Shown: in pieces, positions 36,730-45,528 of the stretch | How the letters are laid out: each line of letters opens with the position of its first letter | Position numbering within the stretch: position 1 is the first letter of the stretch | Origin: an uncultured Bacilli bacterium | GTDB lineage: Bacteria; Bacillota_I; Bacilli_A; ML615J-28; CAG-313 | Direction: 5' to 3' | Assembly: GCA_934098295.1 (NCBI GenBank) | Contig: CAKONV010000002.1 | Coordinates: 1 to 64,000, forward strand | Length of the DNA stretch: 64,000 bases | Translations under genes and position numbers: made by a program | The notes under the pieces: generated by a model | Seen by the model: only the letters and a program-made list of their open reading frames with translations | Database searches by the model: none | Told to the model about the DNA's origin: nothing

Positions 36730-37878
36730 TTATTTACTAAATACTACTCTACCATCTCTTATTGTTTTATAAACATTAACATCTTTATCTACAACAACCA
36801 AATTAGCCTTTTTACCAACGCTAATGCTTCCCATTTGATCATATAATCCTAAATTCTTAGCTGGATTACTAGAAGCAAATTTTACAGTTTCTTCTAAAGA
36901 TGTTCCTAGGAAATTCATTACATTATGTACTGCCTTATTCATTTTTAAAACACTACCAGCTAAAGTACCATCAGCTAAACGAGCTTGATCATTTTTTACA
37001 TAAACAGTTTGTCCACCTAATTCCGAAACACCATCAGGCATATGTTTTGCACGCATAGCATCAGTGATTAAAGTGAATTTATCAGCAGGTTTATTTTTGT
37101 ATAATAGTTGAATAGCAGGAATTGATAAATGAATTCCATCACAAATAGCTTCACAATTTAAACTATCTAATAATAATGCTGAACCAACAACTCCTATTTC
37201 ACGATGATGTAATTTGCTTTGAGCATTATAAGTATGTGTAACATTAGATGCACCAGCTTTAATGGCAGCTACAACATCATTATATGTAGCATTTGTATGG
37301 CCGATAGAGGCAACAATTTTGTTTTCTTTTAAATATTTTACTAATTCAAGAGCACCTGGTTCTTCTACTGCTAAAGTAACAATTTTAATATTATTACCAC
37401 TTACTTCTTGATAATGTTTAAATACTTCAACATTTGGAGCAACAACATATTCAATAGGTTGAGCACCAACAAAAGTTTTAGAAATGAAAGGTCCTTCAAG
37501 GTGAACACCTAAAACACTAGCTCCTGTTTCTTCTTTTTTATTGATATACTCATTTACATTTTTTAAAGCTTTATCGATGTTTTCTTCGCTTTGTGTCATT
37601 GTTGTTGCTAGGAAAGCAGTAGTACCTTCACTCGCTAAAGATACAGCAATTTTATTTAGAGTTTCAAAAGTTCCATCCATCGCATCGCAACCAGCTGAAC
37701 CATGAATATGTTCATCAATGAAACCAGGAACTACAATACGATCTTCTGGTAATTCTACTAATCCTTCTACTTCTTTGTCACCCAATTCTTTAATTAATCC
37801 ATTTTCAATAATAAGATTGGTTTTCTTTAATCCTTCTTCTGTTAAAATCCAAGAATTTTTAAATCCTTTTACTTCCAT
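36730..37878 (-). CDS. nagA: N-acetylglucosamine-6-phosphate deacetylase
   Basis: This 382-residue cytoplasmic metal-dependent deacetylase converts GlcNAc-6-P to GlcN-6-P and acetate, feeding amino-sugar use or wall recycling. Visible motifs are PGFIDEHIHGSAGCDAMDG (metal-binding HxH), GVHLEGPFIS, IGHTNATYND, VTHTYNAQS (instead of the usual VTHLFNAM), LITDAMRAKHMPDG (catalytic Asp region) and SSNPAKNLGL near the end. Length is normal. It follows a lipoprotein gene by 10 bp. No nagB or PTS gene is next to it. Confidence 0.95.
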   Translation of the reverse strand: MEVKGFKNSWILTEEGLKKTNLIIENGLIKELGDKEVEGLVELPEDRIVVPGFIDEHIHGSAGCDAMDGTFETLNKIAVSLASEGTTAFLATTMTQSEENIDKALKNVNEYINKKEETGASVLGVHLEGPFISKTFVGAQPIEYVVAPNVEVFKHYQEVSGNNIKIVTLAVEEPGALELVKYLKENKIVASIGHTNATYNDVVAAIKAGASNVTHTYNAQSKLHHREIGVVGSALLLDSLNCEAICDGIHLSIPAIQLLYKNKPADKFTLITDAMRAKHMPDGVSELGGQTVYVKNDQARLADGTLAGSVLKMNKAVHNVMNFLGTSLEETVKFASSNPAKNLGLYDQMGSISVGKKANLVVVDKDVNVYKTIRDGRVVFSK

Positions 37879-37888
37879 GTTAATTCTC

Positions 37889-38398
37889 CTATTCTAATTT
37901 GTTTATTACTAGTGTGAATTGTAATTCACATTTGTTTCCATCTTTTTCAAAGCTTACATCATATTGATAAGCAGCTGATTTATCAAATTTTAAAATAGCA
38001 CTTCTTTTAGAATCAATTTTAGCTGTGCCATCATTTAAAACATATATCGGATAAAGTTTTAAAGTTTTAATATCCGAATTTTTCAAAGCCATAATAACTT
38101 TACCATAATATATGGTTTTTTCATCTTTTGTTCTTTTAGCATTAAATGTATCTGTAAAAACCGATGCAGCATCGCCAGAACCACTTCTAGTTATAATACC
38201 GCTTCCCTCTTTCATATTGTAATAAGCATGAGGGTTGCTACCATTAATATTGAAATTATCATCAATAATCTCTATGTATAGTCCAGCAACATAATAATCG
38301 ATTTTTCCATATTTAACATTATTTAATGTTGAACGTGATTGACATGATGCAAAAAGACAAGTCAATGATAAAATTACAAATAAAAATAACTTTCGCAT
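37889..38398 (-). CDS. Lipoprotein, unknown family
   Basis: This 169-residue protein has a lipoprotein signal (FASC, Cys19). The remainder is a small beta-rich domain rich in Lys, Asn and Tyr, ending in CELQFTLVINKLE. No family is recognised. It precedes nagA in one unit, so a role at the cell surface in sugar uptake or stress is possible, but the pairing may only be positional. Confidence 0.6.
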   Translation of the reverse strand: MRKLFLFVILSLTCLFASCQSRSTLNNVKYGKIDYYVAGLYIEIIDDNFNINGSNPHAYYNMKEGSGIITRSGSGDAASVFTDTFNAKRTKDEKTIYYGKVIMALKNSDIKTLKLYPIYVLNDGTAKIDSKRSAILKFDKSAAYQYDVSFEKDGNKCELQFTLVINKLE

Positions 38399-38420
38399 AT
38401 TTATAAATACTCCTACTTAT

Positions 38421-38449
38421 ATTATACACCAATTATAATTTTTTTTAAA
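38421..38449 (-). promoter_or_regulatory. Promoter of lipoprotein-nagA
   Basis: TATAAT (38421-38426) on the minus strand is preceded by TG, with a weak TTTAAA 17 bp upstream (38444-38449). An AGGAG lies between the promoter and the ATG. Confidence 0.45.
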
Positions 38450-38473
38450 ATAATATACTAAAAAAAATTATAT

Positions 38474-38500
38474 TTAAAAAAAGTCGCATAGTGCGACTTT
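38474..38500 (-). terminator. ZIP gene terminator
   Basis: AAAGTCGCA (38480-38488) and TGCGACTTT (38492-38500) form a perfect 9-bp stem with a 3-base loop. A T-run follows on the minus strand. Confidence 0.85.
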
Positions 38501-38506
38501 ATTATT

Positions 38507-39283
38507 TTATCCTAATGCTACATCTAATACCATCATTATACTAAAACCTAGTGCGAAAAATATTGTTCCAATATTAGAGTGTTTACCTTGTGACATTTCT
38601 GGAATTAATTCTTCAACAACAACATACAACATAGCACCAGCTGCAAAACTTAGTAAATATGGAAGAGCTGGTATTATAAGTTGAGATAAAAGTATTGTTA
38701 ATATAGCTCCAATTGGTTCAACAATACCTGATAAAACACCCCCAAGGAAAGCTTTACCTTTATTTTCTCCTTCAGCACGAAGTGGCATGGAAATAATAGC
38801 ACCTTCAGGAAAGTTTTGAATAGCAATTCCTATTGATAAAGCTAAAGCACTAGCCGCCGTTATTTGTGTTGATCCCGCTAGAAAACCGGCATACATAACA
38901 CCAACCGCCATGCCTTCGGGAATATTATGTAAAGTTACTGCTAGTACCATCATAGTTGTACGTCCAAGTTTACTTTTGGGTCCTTCTGCTTGATTACTTC
39001 CAACATGTAGGTGAGGTATTAAGTGATCTAGAGCGAACAAAAATAAGATACCAATCCAAAATCCTATAAAGGCTGGCAAAAAGGAAAATGAACCCATTTC
39101 TTTAGACTGTTCAATAGCTGGAATAAGCAAGCTCCAAATAGAAGCAGCAACCATTACTCCCGCTGCAAATCCAGCAAGAGCACGTTGAACTAAGTTACCA
39201 AGTTTTTTCCTCATAAAAAATACGCACATAGCACCAAGAGTTGTTCCTAAAAAAGGAATCAATATTCCTAAAAAAGTTTCCAT
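38507..39283 (-). CDS. ZIP-family metal transporter
   Basis: This 258-residue membrane protein of the GufA-like ZIP branch has about eight membrane segments. Signature metal-site segments are HNIPEGMAVGV (TM4) and QNFPEGAIISMP (TM5), and a glutamate lies in IVEPIGA. A loop with HLIPHLHVG gives extra His ligands. It should import zinc or another divalent metal. It sits 15 bp after the methyltransferase gene, so the two are probably co-transcribed from the promoter at 40196-40224. No Zur-like box was identified with confidence. Confidence 0.93.
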   Translation of the reverse strand: METFLGILIPFLGTTLGAMCVFFMRKKLGNLVQRALAGFAAGVMVAASIWSLLIPAIEQSKEMGSFSFLPAFIGFWIGILFLFALDHLIPHLHVGSNQAEGPKSKLGRTTMMVLAVTLHNIPEGMAVGVMYAGFLAGSTQITAASALALSIGIAIQNFPEGAIISMPLRAEGENKGKAFLGGVLSGIVEPIGAILTILLSQLIIPALPYLLSFAAGAMLYVVVEELIPEMSQGKHSNIGTIFFALGFSIMMVLDVALG

Positions 39284-39298
39284 TTTATTACCTCTCTA

Positions 39299-40084
39299 TC
39301 ATTTTTTTAATACAACAATTTTATTAGATATATTACGTACAAATTTTATTTTTCCTAATAATTTATAAATAGAAATAAACTCTGCCATACCTTCAGTTAA
39401 ACTATGCTCTTCTATAAATGAAAATGTAGGTATAAGATTTGCAAGCATTTTTCCATTTTTTATTCCCCATGTAAACTTGGCATGACTACCCTCAATGGAT
39501 TTTTCTTTAAAGTGTTTAACAACCATAGGGTTCATTGTTTCGATAAAAACTGTGACTTTCTTAAATCTATTTGTTATAATTTTAAAAATTTGTTTAACAT
39601 CATCTTCTTTTAAGTACATCGATAAGCCTTCTATTATAATAAGTATAGGCTGCTTGGTTTCCTTAATCTCTTTCCCCCAATCATCCATAGCTGACATAGC
39701 AATTTGGGTTATTGTTCCTTTTTCTGGTAGTAGTTTTTCTCTTACCGCAATTGTTTGTGGTAAATCGAGATTATACCAATGATAATAACCATTTATTCGA
39801 TAACAGCGAGTATCTAATCCACAAGCAATATTTACAATAACTGCTTCAGGATTATTTTTAAGCCAATTAATTACTAATTTATCAAGTACAATTGTTCTTG
39901 AAATAACGCCATTATGCATGGCCTTATCAGTATCAGCTAGATGAAAATCATAATCAATATTATTAATGATTTCTTCTGCTTTCTTATCACTGATGGCACC
40001 ACGTCCCTTACTTTCTTTAGCACGGGCATAAACAGTTTGTAACATTGTTTCTTCAACCCCAGTAAGTTTTATTTTTTCTATCAT
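39299..40084 (-). CDS. LCM-type SAM-dependent methyltransferase
   Basis: This is a 261-residue cytoplasmic protein. Start ATG 40084 (MIEKIKLTGVEETML) is preferred over a TTG inside the GGAGG site. Features of the leucine carboxyl methyltransferase (LCM/PPM1, O-methyltransferase) family are the N-terminal TGVEETML, VNIACGLDTRCYR (SAM site), YNLDLPQ and LIIIEGLSMYL. Bacterial members are mostly uncharacterised or act in small-molecule O-methylation. It heads a two-gene unit with the ZIP transporter and has a long leader with two inverted repeats, suggesting regulated expression. The substrate is unknown. Confidence 0.85.
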   Translation of the reverse strand: MIEKIKLTGVEETMLQTVYARAKESKGRGAISDKKAEEIINNIDYDFHLADTDKAMHNGVISRTIVLDKLVINWLKNNPEAVIVNIACGLDTRCYRINGYYHWYNLDLPQTIAVREKLLPEKGTITQIAMSAMDDWGKEIKETKQPILIIIEGLSMYLKEDDVKQIFKIITNRFKKVTVFIETMNPMVVKHFKEKSIEGSHAKFTWGIKNGKMLANLIPTFSFIEEHSLTEGMAEFISIYKLLGKIKFVRNISNKIVVLKK

Positions 40085-40114
40085 AATATTTTCCTCCAAA
40101 GTTTACATACAAAC

Positions 40115-40134
40115 TAGTTAGTTATTGCTAACTA
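40115..40134. promoter_or_regulatory. Inverted repeat TAGTTAG-N6-CTAACTA
   Basis: A perfect 7-bp inverted repeat lies in the leader of the methyltransferase-ZIP unit. It resembles a repressor (for example TetR-like) operator or a short hairpin. No regulator gene is adjacent. Confidence 0.4.
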
Positions 40135-40149
40135 TTTGACTATTTAAAA

Positions 40150-40164
40150 ATTGCCTTAAGCAAT
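40150..40164. promoter_or_regulatory. Inverted repeat ATTGC-N5-GCAAT
   Basis: This 5-bp arm palindrome lies between the promoter and the first inverted repeat in the same leader. It could be an operator half-site pair or an RNA hairpin; it is short enough to be chance. Confidence 0.25.
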
Positions 40165-40195
40165 TCTTACTAAACTTATAATTTTTTTCGCTAAT

Positions 40196-40224
40196 ATTAT
40201 AGCATATATTACATTTCTTTGCAA
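40196..40224 (-). promoter_or_regulatory. Promoter of methyltransferase-ZIP unit
   Basis: On the minus strand TTGCAA (40219-40224) and TATAAT (40196-40201) are 17 bp apart, with TGC before the -10 (extended). The leader is about 105 nt. Confidence 0.7.
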
Positions 40225-40257
40225 AAAAGTTATACATATATTTTTTATAGGCTTTTG

Positions 40258-40306
40258 AATCAACAAAAAAGTTATAGTGGCTTTTATTTTAGACACTATA
40301 ACTTTT
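40258..40306 (-). terminator. rseP terminator
   Basis: AAAAGTTATAGTG (40267-40279) pairs perfectly with CACTATAACTTTT (40294-40306). A T-run on the minus strand completes an intrinsic terminator. Confidence 0.88.
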
Positions 40307-40311
40307 AAATA

Positions 40312-41931
40312 TTAAAAACATTTGATAATATCAGAAATAAAGATTACAACAAATAATCCCATCAAAAGAATAAAACCAATATTATGAATAGTATTTTCAA
40401 CCTTAGCGTTAGGTTTTTTCTTTGTTATTGCTTCATAGATTAAAAAAGCAATTCGTCCACCATCTAAGGCAGGAAGTGGTAATAGGTTAATAAGACCAAT
40501 ATTTACTGATAATAATCCAGTCCAATGTAAAATATTATAAAAGGCATTTTCACTTTGAACTAGTTGCGTAAATAAATTAAAAATACCAACAGGTCCTGAT
40601 AAATCTGTAATTTTAATTCCAGAACCTTTCTTAGTAAATAAGCCTAATGTTTTAAAAATTTGAAGAGATGATTCACCAACTTCAACCCATGGCATGTAAA
40701 GAAGCTTACCAATATTTTTTGTAGTTCCTGTTGACACACCAAGCAAGGCTTTTACTCTTGGAATACCTTGAGTATCTAAAAGGTAAGATGAATAAGTATT
40801 AACAGTATATGGACCATGCTCTTTACCATCTCTTAATACATAAAAAGTTACATCTTTAGATTCATTTAAATTCTCACTAGTTAAATATTTTACAAATTCA
40901 TCAATACCAGTTACTTCACTATTATCAATTTTTATGATTTGATCACCGGCCCTTAGTCCTGCTTTATAAGCTTTAGTTTCCGTCATTGCACTACCATAGT
41001 CGCCAACAATAACTTTATTAGTTTTATCCGAACTTAAAACCATTTCTAATGAGTATATTAAAATTTGAGGATAAACTTTAGTAACTACTTCTTTGCCATT
41101 TTCATTGTTTTTATAGGTAATATTGATAGAACCATCACTTGCAAGCATATTAGCAATTGTTCTATCGCTAAGAGCAGTTCCAAGACTTGACCAATCACTA
41201 AGAGTAGTATCTCCTATTTTGATAATTATATCATTGTCTTTCACACCAGCTTCCATAGCAGCACCGGATACCGAAGAAACTTTTGTTGAGGAAGTATCAG
41301 CATAGCCATAAATTACACCACTAATAAAGAAGACAATTAGAGCTAAAACAAAATTCATAAATGGTCCTGCAAAAACACTTAAAAATCTCTTAAACAATGG
41401 TTTATTAGTAAAGGCTCTATCATATGGAGCAATTTGAATTTCTTCATTTTTCACAAGATTTGCCATAGCATTACGAGCTACCGTATAGTGATTAATGTTT
41501 CCTTCTTCATCTTTTAATTCCATGTATAATTCATCTGGTAAAGCCTCTTTTGTGCCTACCAAATCATATTTAACAAGTTCATATTTTTGAAGATCTTTAT
41601 ACTTAGGATTATCAAGTGAAGTAATCAAAGTAGTGATGACATTATTAGAATCTAATACTACTTTTACTTTTTTTATTCCTTTTAGGATATCATTTTCTAC
41701 TTCTTCACCTGCCATAGCAACATATCCACCAATTGGAATGGCCCTAATCGAAAACATCGTTTCGCCTTTCTTTTTTTGAACAATTAGTGGACCCATACCT
41801 ATAGAAAATTCATGACATAAAATACCTGATTTTTTAGCTACTAAAAAGTGTCCACCCTCATGAATCAATACAATAATCATTAGGACAATTAAAAAAACAA
41901 TTAGTCCTAACAATGCATACAAAATATTCAT
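40312..41931 (-). CDS. rseP: RseP/YluC-type site-2 membrane metalloprotease
   Basis: This 539-residue intramembrane zinc protease has HEGGH (residues 24-28) in the first membrane segment and the second metal motif LPALDGGR near the C-terminus. It cleaves membrane-bound anti-sigma factors or leftover signal peptides in Bacilli. Two PDZ-like regions are visible (around VSGAAMEAGVKDND and ETKAYKAGLRAGDQ), one more than in Bacillus RasP. Together with the roughly 60-residue insert after the first region, this explains the length above the usual 420. It lies downstream of dxr in the conserved uppS-cdsA-dxr-rseP order and ends in a strong terminator. Confidence 0.94.
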   Translation of the reverse strand: MNILYALLGLIVFLIVLMIIVLIHEGGHFLVAKKSGILCHEFSIGMGPLIVQKKKGETMFSIRAIPIGGYVAMAGEEVENDILKGIKKVKVVLDSNNVITTLITSLDNPKYKDLQKYELVKYDLVGTKEALPDELYMELKDEEGNINHYTVARNAMANLVKNEEIQIAPYDRAFTNKPLFKRFLSVFAGPFMNFVLALIVFFISGVIYGYADTSSTKVSSVSGAAMEAGVKDNDIIIKIGDTTLSDWSSLGTALSDRTIANMLASDGSINITYKNNENGKEVVTKVYPQILIYSLEMVLSSDKTNKVIVGDYGSAMTETKAYKAGLRAGDQIIKIDNSEVTGIDEFVKYLTSENLNESKDVTFYVLRDGKEHGPYTVNTYSSYLLDTQGIPRVKALLGVSTGTTKNIGKLLYMPWVEVGESSLQIFKTLGLFTKKGSGIKITDLSGPVGIFNLFTQLVQSENAFYNILHWTGLLSVNIGLINLLPLPALDGGRIAFLIYEAITKKKPNAKVENTIHNIGFILLMGLFVVIFISDIIKCF

Positions 41932-41943
41932 TATAACTCCCTT

Positions 41944-43104
41944 CTATTGATACTTGGAAAGAATACTAATCTTAACAAGTTCATCAACACTCATAATTTT
42001 AGCAATTGTTAAAGGCCCCTTTGTGAAGTTTTCAAATTCTTCACTTTCAAGGGTCTTTTTAACAATACTTTCAATATCTAAAAATTTTATTTTTCTATTT
42101 AGAAATAATTTTACAGCAGCTTCATTAGCAGCATTTAACAAAGTCGGGTAAATACCACCTTTGTTAATAGCATCAATTGCATATTGAAGCATTGGATAAC
42201 GTTCAGTCGATAATTCTTCGAAATGTAAGGCGCCAACCTTTAAAATATCTAAAGGTTTAATTATATTTGATGCTGAATGACTAGGGCCTTCCATTGCATA
42301 TTTTATAGGTAGATGCATATCACTGGATCCCATTTGAGCAAATATTGAGCCATCTTCGAATTCAACCATTGAATGAACAACGCTTTCTTTATGTAAAATC
42401 GCCGTAATTTTATCCATTGGCATCGAAAACAAATAGTGAGCCTCTATCAATTCAAATCCTTTATTCATCATTGTAGCACAATCAATCGTAATTTTAGGGC
42501 CCATTTTCCAATTTGGATGTTTTAACGCATCATCAACAGTAACATCAATTAAATCTTCTCTTTTTAAATCTCTAAAGGCCCCACCTGAAGCCGTAATATA
42601 TAATTTTTTGATTTCATCATGATTACGTTTTTCAATAATTTGCGCAATGGCACTATGCTCACTATCAATAGGTATTATTTTTACTCCCATTTCTTTAGCT
42701 CTATCCATAACAATTTCGCCACCTATAACAAGAGTTTCTTTATTGGCTAAATAAACATTACGTCCTCTTTCGATAGCACTCATAGTTGGAAGTAATCCAA
42801 TAGATCCTACTAAAGCATTAATAACCATTGGACATATACAATCAAAGGTTGCAACTTGTTGTAATCCTTTATTTCCATAACTTACAATTACTTTAGGAAA
42901 GGCCTGTTTAATTTTTTCAACATTTTTTTCATCGCCACAAGAAACAAGTTTGGGTTCAAATTCTTCAATTATTTCTAAAGCTTTATCTATTGATTGGTTG
43001 AAACTAAAAGCTACCAATTTATATTGTTCCCTTTTTTCGCGTATTAAATCTAATACTTGGCTACCAATTGATCCTGTAGCACCTAATAAACATATTTCTA
43101 ACAT
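41944..43104 (-). CDS. dxr: 1-deoxy-D-xylulose 5-phosphate reductoisomerase
   Basis: This 386-residue enzyme of the MEP isoprenoid pathway makes MEP from DXP with NADPH. Motifs are GATGSIGSQ (NADPH), ALVGSIGLLPTM, LANKETLVIGG, IPIDSEHSAI (metal and substrate), TASGGAFRD, HPNWKMG and MNKGFELIEA. Its start overlaps the end of cdsA by 7 bp. Presence of dxr shows isoprenoids, including undecaprenyl precursors for UppS, come from the MEP route. Confidence 0.97.
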   Translation of the reverse strand: MLEICLLGATGSIGSQVLDLIREKREQYKLVAFSFNQSIDKALEIIEEFEPKLVSCGDEKNVEKIKQAFPKVIVSYGNKGLQQVATFDCICPMVINALVGSIGLLPTMSAIERGRNVYLANKETLVIGGEIVMDRAKEMGVKIIPIDSEHSAIAQIIEKRNHDEIKKLYITASGGAFRDLKREDLIDVTVDDALKHPNWKMGPKITIDCATMMNKGFELIEAHYLFSMPMDKITAILHKESVVHSMVEFEDGSIFAQMGSSDMHLPIKYAMEGPSHSASNIIKPLDILKVGALHFEELSTERYPMLQYAIDAINKGGIYPTLLNAANEAAVKLFLNRKIKFLDIESIVKKTLESEEFENFTKGPLTIAKIMSVDELVKISILSKYQ

Positions 43105-44006
43105 AAAACTACTCCAAAAATAGCTAACACAATAAAAAAGACAATGCTTGTTAGAATCAAACTATCAAAGCGATCCATTACTCCTCCATGTCCAGGAAAT
43201 ATTTTTCCATAATCTTTTATGCCATATTCTCTTTTTAATTTAGAAGCAATCAAATCACCAATTTGACTAACGATCGTTAAAAGTAGAGAAAAAATAATTA
43301 TTAATAAAATATGTAAAAATTCATTTTTTATATTAAATAAATTAAATCCTAAAAAATTTTCTGACAATATTAATATTAAACTTCCAATTATTGTTCCCAT
43401 AATGCTGCCGCCAATAGATCCTTCAATACTCTTATTAGGACTTACATCAGGGATTAGTTTATGTTTTCCGTATCTTCTTCCTATTTCATAAGCAAAAATA
43501 TCTGTAAACATTGAACAAGCAAGAGGATAACAAAAAACTAGTAATGCTGGTAAATTTATATCATAATTTCCTAATATAAGGTTTTTCTCACTAATAATTT
43601 CAGCGTTGCGAATACTAGCAATAATAACAAAACTTATACCACCATAAAATAAACTGGCTATATAATAAAAACCATCTGTCATTTTTAATTCTTTATAGAA
43701 TAGAGGAAGACAAAGGAATAATGTTATCAATAATAGTAAGCAGAAAGCAAAATAGTTAATAATGTTGCTAATATTAGTAATTTTACCTAAAACAACAACA
43801 AGCATCAAACACAAAGATGCAAAAGGAACAACCAAATTTAATGTTTTAGGCAAACTGCACTTATCATTATGCATTTTAACTAATTCATAACTTCCAATAA
43901 ACGATAGAATAGCAGCCATAAAATAAGTAAAATATCCACCTAAAAAGATAAATGGTATTAACACTACTGACATTACCACAGCGGTAATCACACGGGTCTT
44001 ATTCAT
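43098..44006 (-). CDS. cdsA: Phosphatidate cytidylyltransferase
   Basis: This 302-residue polytopic membrane enzyme makes CDP-diacylglycerol from phosphatidate and CTP. The family signature is near the C-terminus: SQIGDLIASKLKREYGIKD then GKIFPGHGGVMDRFDS. I start it at ATG 44006 (MNKTRVITAVV), which overlaps the uppS stop in ATGAATAA and has a GGAG ahead. The longer frame to 44123 lies wholly within uppS and has no membrane character. Confidence 0.95.
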   Translation of the reverse strand: MNKTRVITAVVMSVVLIPFIFLGGYFTYFMAAILSFIGSYELVKMHNDKCSLPKTLNLVVPFASLCLMLVVVLGKITNISNIINYFAFCLLLLITLFLCLPLFYKELKMTDGFYYIASLFYGGISFVIIASIRNAEIISEKNLILGNYDINLPALLVFCYPLACSMFTDIFAYEIGRRYGKHKLIPDVSPNKSIEGSIGGSIMGTIIGSLILILSENFLGFNLFNIKNEFLHILLIIIFSLLLTIVSQIGDLIASKLKREYGIKDYGKIFPGHGGVMDRFDSLILTSIVFFIVLAIFGVVLC

Positions 44007-44751
44007 GGCCTTTTTTCTCCAATCCACCAAAACGACGGGATCTCGATTGATACTCATCAATAGCCATGTATAATTCCTTGGCATGGAAATCTGGCCAATA
44101 TGTTTTTGTAAAAACAAATTCACTATATGCTGATTGCCATGGTAAGAAATTACTTAAGCGTTCTTCACCACTTGTTCTAATAAGTAAATCTAATGGTCCA
44201 AAGTCTTTTGTATATAAATGTTTTTCAAATATTTCCTTATTAATATCTTCTATTTTAAGATTACCTGATAAAACTTCTTCAGCAATTTCTTTTGTTGCGT
44301 TAATAATCTCTTGATGACCACCATAGTTAAAACAAATGCCCAAAGTAAAACTATCAAACATTGCAGTATCTCTTTCAATTTCATTTATGGCATTTAAAAC
44401 ATCTTCAGATAGATTATTTCTTTCGCCTAAAATTACAACTTTGGTTTGTCTTTTTATAATTCTTTTTTTATATTTTACCAAATTTTCAATTAAAGCATTC
44501 ATTAAAAATTTTACTTCATCCGTAGGTCGTGACCAATTTTCGGTTGAAAAGGCATAAACAAGTAGGGAATCAAGCCCTAAATCTTGTGTTTCTTCGGAAA
44601 TTTCAACTAATGTTTTTATTCCTTTAGCATGTCCAACAATTCTTGGTAATCCTCTTTTTTTAGCCCATCTACCATTACCATCTAATATTATCGCAATATT
44701 TTTTGGCATTGGTTTACTCAATATTTTTTCTCTTAACTCTCTAGACTTCAT
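43999..44751 (-). CDS. uppS: Undecaprenyl diphosphate synthase
   Basis: This 250-residue cis-prenyltransferase builds the C55 carrier for wall polymers. Motifs are AIILDGNGRWAKKRGLPRIVGH (catalytic Asp), VYAFSTENWSRP, FNYGGHQEI, and the C-terminal LIRTSGEERLSNFLPWQSAYSE and WPDF. It is first gene of the uppS-cdsA-dxr-rseP unit, driven by the promoter at 44786-44814. Its presence supports a peptidoglycan-bearing cell. Confidence 0.97.
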   Translation of the reverse strand: MKSRELREKILSKPMPKNIAIILDGNGRWAKKRGLPRIVGHAKGIKTLVEISEETQDLGLDSLLVYAFSTENWSRPTDEVKFLMNALIENLVKYKKRIIKRQTKVVILGERNNLSEDVLNAINEIERDTAMFDSFTLGICFNYGGHQEIINATKEIAEEVLSGNLKIEDINKEIFEKHLYTKDFGPLDLLIRTSGEERLSNFLPWQSAYSEFVFTKTYWPDFHAKELYMAIDEYQSRSRRFGGLEKKGHE

Positions 44752-44785
44752 AATCTAAAAGCTCCTTTTGATATTTTACTTATAT

Positions 44786-44814
44786 ATTATACTATAGTTG
44801 GCAATTTTTATCAA
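44786..44814 (-). promoter_or_regulatory. Promoter of uppS-cdsA-dxr-rseP
   Basis: On the minus strand TTGATA (44809-44814) and TATAAT (44786-44791) are exactly 17 bp apart. A short leader with AGGAG follows. Confidence 0.72.
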
Positions 44815-44904
44815 GGAAACAAAATTCTTTATTATTATACTAATATAATATTAACTTTTCTTTAACAATATTTCATTTAAAATTAAATATTTTATTATTT
44901 AGTC

Positions 44905-44942
44905 ATAAAAAAAGAAATAGAATTTATTATATCTATTTCTTT
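44905..44942 (-). terminator. Terminator of rpsB-tsf-pyrH-frr
   Basis: AAAGAAATAGA (44911-44921) and TCTATTTCTTT (44932-44942) form a perfect 11-bp stem followed by a T-run on the minus strand, directly after frr. Confidence 0.88.
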
Positions 44943-44952
44943 CATTTATTTT

Positions 44953-45510
44953 TTAAATTGACATGATGTCTTTTTCTTTTGAAGAAGCAAGTTTATCTAT
45001 TTCTTCAATGTATTTATCCGTAATCTTTTGAACTTTTTCTGTGTAACGTTTTAATTCATCTTCAGAAATAAGACCATCTTTTTCCATTTTCTTTAAAGTC
45101 TCCATACCATCACGACGAATGTTACGAATAGCAACTTTATTGTCTTCAGAAACTTTTTTCGCAGTCTTAGCAAGTTCTTTACGTGTTTGCTCAGTTAGTG
45201 GTGGAATTGGAATTCTTACTACTTCAGCATCAGCTAAAGGATTAAGTCCTAAATCAGCTGCTTGAATTGCTTTAGCTATTTCTTTTAGAATTGAGCGATC
45301 CCAAGGTTTTACAACAATGGATTGAGCATCGGGACAAGAAACACTACCAACTTGAGTAACTGGTGTAGGAACACCATAATAGTCAACTTTTACTTCATTA
45401 AGAATTGATGGATTAGCTTTTCCAGTTCTAATATTTGCGAATTCTTTTTTTAAAGAATCAATTGATTTTAACATTTTTTCTTCACATGTTTTTAAAACAG
45501 TTTCAGGCAT
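44953..45510 (-). CDS. frr: Ribosome recycling factor
   Basis: This 185-residue factor splits post-termination ribosomes with EF-G. Typical segments are LKKEFANIRTGKANPSIL, YYGVPTPVTQVGSV, VVKPWDRSILKEIAKAI, LGLNPLADAEVVRIPIPPLT and VRNIRRD-type sequence near 130. It is last gene of the rpsB-tsf-pyrH-frr operon. Confidence 0.98.
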   Translation of the reverse strand: MPETVLKTCEEKMLKSIDSLKKEFANIRTGKANPSILNEVKVDYYGVPTPVTQVGSVSCPDAQSIVVKPWDRSILKEIAKAIQAADLGLNPLADAEVVRIPIPPLTEQTRKELAKTAKKVSEDNKVAIRNIRRDGMETLKKMEKDGLISEDELKRYTEKVQKITDKYIEEIDKLASSKEKDIMSI

Positions 45511-45528
45511 CTTTGGTTTTCTCCTTTT

